Assembly: GCA_900618425.1 (NCBI GenBank)
Contig: UZAN01056218.1
Span: forward strand, 1-13,790
Length of the DNA: 13,790 nucleotides
From: Echinostoma caproni
Taxonomy: Eukaryota; Platyhelminthes; Trematoda; Plagiorchiida; Echinostomatidae
Direction: 5' to 3'
This document shows positions 8,070-13,790 of this stretch, piece by piece. Positions within the stretch are counted from its first letter, which is position 1, and every line of letters starts with the position of its first letter. The translations under genes were made by a program, and so were the position numbers. Under the pieces are notes generated by a model, which searched no databases, was not told where the DNA came from, and saw only the letters and a list, made by a program, of their open reading frames with translations.

Positions 8070-9899
8070 GTAGCATCACGGTGAAAATGGGATATTTAAG
8101 TAGACTAAAGATGCAAGCGATTTGAGCACAGGTTGAGCCGTATCACTCAATATCACTCTAAACGTCGGTTGTGCTATTCCCGAGGTCTCCCTCGAGGAAG
8201 CCTAACACGACCTATGCGTGCAATCTTCTTGCTTAGGTCTCAGGAAACGGACGAATACCTTCTCCCCCCAAAATAAACCAAAGCTGCCTTGTGTGTGAGT
8301 CACTGAGAGAAAGGGTTTAGATAGGGCCGTTCATTAATCGAGATTTCAGGCTCATCGATAGACAATCCGAGCCCTCTGCACTGGCCTCAGGGGGGCCGTC
8401 AGTAAAACAGTGGCGGACAAAGCTTGTTTCCGATAACTTGTTCCTTGGGCTAGGGCAGTTTTATATAGGATTCAAGATTTTCAAATTAGCATGCCGTTCC
8501 TTCCTGTGATGAATATGATTGGTTGATTGTGATGTTGCGATAATCGGTTTGGAAATGGAGGGGCAGTTTATTTGTCGTTGTGTGTCTGGGAAATGTTGAG
8601 GCGTCGTTGGATTGAATGAGCTGTTTTATTGCCCGTATGCATCCCTGCGTTGTGCCAAAGGTCACGATGGCTTCGGGCCATCACACAAAGGAGGATGCGT
8701 TCAAGTCGATCTACAAAGTACCAGTAAAACCCATTGAAAGCTTTCCTTCAACGNCGGCATCTTGCTACAACTGAGGCGATGATCATTCACCTACGCAACC
8801 CGTTCCTTTATTCTCAAAAGCTTACCCTGGAGTCAAACGTAAACACCTCTGATAAAGTTCTCAGTGATGTCATGATAAAATTTCGACATCCGTCGTTCTT
8901 CCTTATGTTTCCCAATCCAGAATAACAAAATGGAGAAACAGCGAACATTTAATTACCATCACATTTGTTTCTCCCAACACTTCGAGCCTCATTCACGAGG
9001 TTGAATATGACATTGCAACATCTGATATAATATCCACTTACGTCTTTGCTTCCATTAGTGGAATGCCATTAGCATGTACTACTTCTCGATTTTGAAGATG
9101 GTTGCTGATTCATCATTTGTAAAATAACGATGCCATGATAAGAAACACAAAGAGAATTTATTTACCGAAGTCACCCATACACTTGATACAGCTATTGTAC
9201 TTTAACCCCGTTCCTGTTTTGTTTGCCCTTCCTTTGTGAGCGTTGGAGGCAGTCGCTTTTGCATGGAGTCCACCAAGTTGACCATCCAACAGAATTTGTT
9301 AGTTTCATCTAATACATACCTCACCCTAACCACTGGTAACCTCTGTCGAGGTAGCTAACTTATCCCTATTCCCAACAAAGGGGAAAATTTTCGATTGCAT
9401 TCAAATCCCAACTTCTGGTGGTAATTAAATGAACTCGACCTTGTAATTGACCCCTCGAGAAACTGCATAAATGTGAAAAAATAATATTCACTGAGGTCTA
9501 ACCATTCACTGTTACCAACCTCAAGCGAGAAAAACCTGACTTCCGATAACGCATTTTGAGAGTGACAGTTGTCGAAGATCTGCCTTATCAGTGTAAGAAA
9601 GTTTGCGATATCCAGATTGGTGTGTGCAGGAGACCAACAACAAGGCGCTCAGTATTCACTTCCCTTCCAACCTGTTGGGCGGGATGTGTATTTACTCCTT
9701 TTAACAGGTAAATGAAATTTATTGGAACATTAGGTCAGTACATAATCTCTCCTCACCCGCTGATTTGCGCGTTAACTACCAGTCAGACAAACTTGTTGCC
9801 AAATGGACGGGGGATGTGATTTGAATTTGTTGCCAGAACCAATGTGCTCTGGTCTGTTGGGCGTTCAATAACGGCTTCATATCAGGTGATCTCAGCTTC
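8070..9899. other. Intergenic sequence with repeat-like GC-richer patches
   Basis: The part 8150-8460 is GC-richer and contains cccgaggtctccctcgagg and a run of six G. The part 8500-8640 is G/T-rich. One unresolved base (N) stands at 8754. The open frame 8734-8925 crosses that N and has no recognisable domain. The part 8930-9900 is AT-rich with no feature I can support. Confidence 0.5.
8666..8682. other. Small perfect hairpin
   Basis: GATGGC and GCCATC form a six-base-pair stem around the loop TTCGG. It sits within a GC-richer patch with no gene nearby. No run of T follows, and the organism is eukaryotic, so it is not called a terminator. Confidence 0.5.
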
Positions 9900-11020
9900 A
9901 TTTAAAATTGCGTCATCCTTTTCCGAATTTTAGCGTGTTGATAAAATGGCTAATCCGCACAGACTATTCTCCAGATTGGTTGTATGCAACTTTTCTCAGC
10001 AGCGATCGAATTCAACCGTCGTCTTGCTTCGATATGATGGGTCTTCTCCCTCTTGGTTTATGTCCTGATGGAGAAATTCCATTGATCATGCAATAAATTG
10101 GGCTTATGTTCACATCAAAGCACTTTGCTCATGTCAGGAACTGCGTCCTCGGATTCATATACCTCTGCAGCGTAGTGGGAGAAAGAAAAACACGATAAAG
10201 ATGTCTGAACATCAGGTTTATTGCGTAAGTTAGGATCACGAGTCAATAACATGAAGGGATATCACATACTTTCAGCCTTTCTTATGTAGACCATGTGGAG
10301 CGTACCCTTCGTTTCGTCCCGAGTGTGATGGGTGCCACCTTCTGCCGTCACGGTTATTCTCAGTGGACAGGTACTGATGAAGTTCAGTTGGTAATGCTTG
10401 GGATGAAACTAGTGGTACCGAACAATTCATTTTGATGCGCAGGGAACCATTTACCTTTTACTCTATGGTCTGATATTCGCCAAACGACAACAGAGTCCCT
10501 CCCATATTTATTTGGTATAAAAGAAATTGTCAAGCATAACGCTGCCAAATACAGTCCAAATGTGGTTTGCTTTTGATCAAACTTTGTTCTCTGTCATAGC
10601 TCGAGGACACCACAATACTCTTTTGAGCTATCTCTGTGTCACAATACATAATACACCCAATCGTCTTTTTGAACCTCATTATACTGAATTGGGTATTTAA
10701 ACAATTTTTCATACTTTTGGTATGTGCGTGTTTCCAGCTCATTTACTACAAGGGTTTGATAGGTAACAAAGTAGGGAAACATATCTGATGCACATCGCGG
10801 TATGAGATATTGCTGTCCGGAGTTTCTACCGAGGTGAAAATGATGATTCGGTCGTTCCGTAGGATTCGGAAATTGCGGCAGTTCTAGTTTTGCCTTACAT
10901 TAGAACATTCAGTTTGATGTGGACCCGTCCCTGGATGATCCTGCTTGAAATAGATTACTTCGCATTGCTGCGATCGCATTTACCGATGAGAGGTGTGTCT
11001 AGATGTGAGAAATAATATCC
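9900..11020. other. Intergenic sequence with exon-like segments, no gene model
   Basis: A plus-strand segment at 9950-10075 is open in two frames, and 10276-10370 is bounded by an AG and a GT with two open frames. No protein family was recognised and no consistent multi-exon join was found. The rest holds nothing I can support. Confidence 0.4.
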
Positions 11021-11964
11021 ATGGAAAAGACCTACGCACGCTTGCTGACTTTAGAGTTCAAACTAAACATTGATGAACATGAAATTAGTCAGGTGTTTAA
11101 TACGGTTCTCATAATTCGTTCCCATTTTTTATTCTACAATGTCTCGGTGGTGTTTAGGCCTCATTATGATGTTCAGACAAACTCACGGAACTCAACGGAA
11201 GTCAGATTCGCAATGAAAATATGCGGTTAGATATAGAAGCAAAACAAACGGTGCTGTAGTGGTTGGTGACGAATAGCCAGAGTTGTGGCTGTGATACTGA
11301 GGCGTTTGACTCTTGAGTTAGAGAAAAACCTATGTTCACTGTGGTAGGGACTGCAATGATAATGCCTGACAAAAAGACTGCTTTTAATCATGCTATAACT
11401 ACTGAGCAGTTGGCCACTGCGATGTTTTATCCGCATACTTTGACTACTCATAAGTAGCGTATAACTACTTCAAAAAAGATAAGCTCAGAGCTTTGAAGCG
11501 ACCCAGTTTTCCGTACAACGTACGATTTCATGTATTATCAGTGTTTAGAACGTCTCAGATATTTCCGGTCTGAAGTAAAACGACATTCCCAACTTAATTT
11601 GGTCTACAGGGCGGATAGCACAACTGAAGCATACTAGGTGCCTCTTTGGGTTGCAGGTAGGAGTGGCAACACCGAAAATTTGGCGTCAGCAGTTCTTGAA
11701 AAAGCGGTCCCAAACGACCAACGGCATTGTTATGGATGTAATGGATTCTTACCTAGCAGCGTGCTCCCTAAATAAAAACCATCAAATTCCGTAGACAGCA
11801 AATGATGTGCGTAAACGGTCCCAAAATGAGAATGTTGCCTCTAACCAATTGAGATTAGGTTAATACCATCGTGGATACATTGGGTATGCTAAATAGATGA
11901 GCTTTTATTCAAAAGGCATGTTAACTACTTCCGGTTGCCCGATAAGTGCACAGGCAACTTATTT
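11021..11964. other. Intergenic sequence, nothing recognised
   Basis: Open frames at 11021-11230 (plus) and 11227-11451 (minus) are short and show no recognisable domains. No tandem repeats are visible. Confidence 0.5.
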
Positions 11965-12405
11965 TTATGGGAAAAGATGCAGCGACGTCTTAAGCTTATC
12001 GATCGTCTGCTGGATCCTCCCACGACAAGCTTTGCGAATCTCGCCCAGCAAACTATGTATAGTGAACAGTAACTTTCTAACTTGAGTAGATTGATCAGTT
12101 ATTGAATAATCTGAAGAATTGGAAGGCCTCGGGAGAAAACAGCATTCCACTTTCGCCTCTGCCAGAGATCGTGTTATTGGGGAATGAGCGATTTCCCACA
12201 GGCTACGGGACATTCGTGTTACTGTCTGTTTCATATAATGCTGAAAGGATGGTGTGGAGCAGTTACTGATTAGTAAGCCTGATCGATTTAGCTGTAAAAG
12301 TATTCTCTGTGTCCCTGCTGAACGAATTCTCATCGAAAGCTCGGAGCTTTTGATGCTGCTTAGAGTGCTACTGCCATATATTCTCTTCCCTGCGTACAGT
12401 TTCAT
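11965..12405 (-). other. Unrecognised 146-codon open reading frame
   Basis: This is the longest uninterrupted ATG-initiated frame in the window. The product is rich in serine and basic residues, for example LLGEIRKACRGRIQQTIDKL near the C-terminus, which could form a short helix. I recognise no domain, signal peptide or membrane segment. Two shorter plus-strand frames (11897-12085 and 12254-12484) overlap it. It may be a chance frame, part of an unspliced exon or a transposon fragment. Confidence 0.15.
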
Positions 12406-13455
12406 CGGTACAAGTTCTAAAAATCGGCTGCAGCCTGTTTCTTTGATAATAAAAGCCGTTTTCTACCCGGTTCACAAACACTGAACCGTTCTACGAGTAG
12501 ATGCTGCACCCCATAGACCTGATAACAGAGAACCACGGGACCAAGAACAATAATTTTTTTCTGTTAGGTTCACCTTACACTTCTAGATATTTTTGTGTTG
12601 TTTTTTATAATTTTTTTGGGAGCGAAATTTCAATAGACGAACCGTACAACCTTCTCTCTTTATTCTGGGTCATATAAATTAACGTTTACAACCAGCAAAA
12701 ATCCTCATCCCTTGGGCCCAAACTTGCAAAGTGGACTGTACTAATCGAAGCCAATGCTGAAACTCACCTCTTCGTACTCCTATACAATATGCGAAGGATC
12801 ATGGAGGTCAATAGCTTAGGCGCTACTGGGATAACTCTTGTGCCCCTATGGTGGGTGAAGACACTGCGCGGGCTCTTCTTAAGAATGGGGACAACAATTG
12901 ATTCCTTCCACAAGGGTACCTATTGAGTGCTTCAAACTTTCGGGAAAAATACAAACAGTTTTCTAACGAGTCTCGTTCCACCATCCTTAAATAGAGCTGG
13001 GGAAAGCCTATTGAAACCCCATGATTTATGACGTTCTAGATTGGGCCTGTCGAGGTGCATTACAGAATATGTACAAGAAAAGCTGAGGAGAAAGCTGATG
13101 CTGGTGGCCAGTTAAACAGTGCCTCGAAGTGCTTACCCAGCGTGCAACCCGTCACTATTAATCGTAAATAGGCGACTTTTAGTCTTATATTGCTTCGTTC
13201 ACTCTCAGAGCCTTCCCAATGATGGCCCGGATGCTTTGAAACAGCTAAAGAGAATTTCCCACGTTAAGACAGTCAGATTTTGTGGTCACCACGAAAGGGT
13301 GCTCCAGTACGATCCACAGTCTTATGTACAACTCCGCCATTTTTGGCTTTTGGTGGTATGGCCTATCTGCATTCGTTATTGGCTCGAGGAGTGTACATCG
13401 GCGATTGGTAAGCAGCTTTGCTGTCTTCCGGTTCAATATCATGCCTGACATAACA
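12406..13455. other. Intergenic sequence, no confident gene
   Basis: T-rich runs occur at 12554-12620. The part 13119-13450 is open in more than one plus-strand frame and one minus-strand frame but shows no known domain. No consistent splice structure was found. Confidence 0.45.
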
Positions 13456-13590
13456 GGGCCTTATGTGGTACGCCACTCCAAGTCCCGGGGCTTAGGATGC
13501 CGATTACCAACATTGAACAGCAGATCTTTGCATTTATGGGGTTCACCCCGTCCACTGTTCATCACACTGGGATTTGTAATAAAAAACTGG
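13456..13590 (+). repeat. Dispersed repeat family B, copy 2
   Basis: Matches 1891-2010 in the same orientation, best in the right half: atggggttcaccccgt, ctgttcatcaca and gatttgtaata. The left half begins with gggccttatgtgg-acgcca. The minus-strand frame is open (13461-13742) and shares MNSxRGxPHxxxDxLFxxG with copy 1. The element may continue to the (AT)n tract at 13756. Confidence 0.75.
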
Positions 13591-13755
13591 AGCGTCTGAA
13601 GTTTGTACCTAGGAGTAATAGATGATGATCTTCCTTTATGGTTTTCAGATCGAAGATAATGTAATCCGAAAGGACCTTCCAGATGTGCCTCGCTCGAAGA
13701 CAGACGACCTATCGACTCGGCTTGCTTTATGGAAGTTGACATGTAGCTTTTAACG

Positions 13756-13783
13756 ATATATATATATATATATATATATATAT
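13756..13783. repeat. (AT)n microsatellite near the window end
   Basis: About 14 AT dinucleotides. TGTAGC at 13742-13747 and GCTACA at 13784-13789 flank it as a six-base inverted repeat, so the tract could fold into a long hairpin. Confidence 0.95.
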
Positions 13784-13790
13784 GCTACAC

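Noticed and set aside
1..13790. Bacterial-type operons, CRISPR arrays or defence genes
   Set aside because: The window has spliced eukaryotic gene structure, very low coding density and no regularly spaced repeats.

Overview
The window looks like nuclear genomic DNA from a trematode flatworm, most probably a schistosome-type blood fluke. It is AT-rich and mostly non-coding. It holds one spliced eukaryotic gene and several decayed transposon-like repeats. The flatworm call is an inference from the gene's architecture (35-54 nt micro-introns at the 5' end, then a long 3' intron) and from remnants that resemble flatworm non-LTR retrotransposons. I could not run a database search.

The one well-supported gene is a complete five-exon CFAP20 (BUG22/GTL3) orthologue on the + strand, 3493-5887. 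Its exons are 3493-3576, 3612-3691, 3746-3857, 3910-4098 and 5771-5887. They join in frame into a 193-residue protein, the same length as human CFAP20. CFAP20 is a microtubule inner protein at the inner junction of ciliary and flagellar doublets. The long last intron carries an (AT)12 microsatellite, a minus-strand motif resembling a degenerate hammerhead ribozyme core, and a pol III box-B-like motif.

Upstream (1-3490): no recognisable gene; a GC-richer repeat-like block (about 780-1480); a possible decayed RTE-type 3' region (RWLGHV-like motif near 1620 and a frameshifted C-terminal remnant at 2476-2557); repeat family B copy 1 (1891-2010); and repeat family A copy 1 (2620-2816).

Downstream (5888-13790): no confident gene. 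It holds two further family A segments (6999-7084 and 7964-8069, the latter inverted), family B copy 2 (13456-13590), a terminal (AT)n tract, an exon-like segment (10276-10370) and an unrecognised 146-residue ORF (11965-12405, minus).

I see no gene cluster, CRISPR array, operon or defence system. The most useful results are the full CFAP20 gene model and the two dispersed repeat families, each defined by comparing parts of this window with each other.
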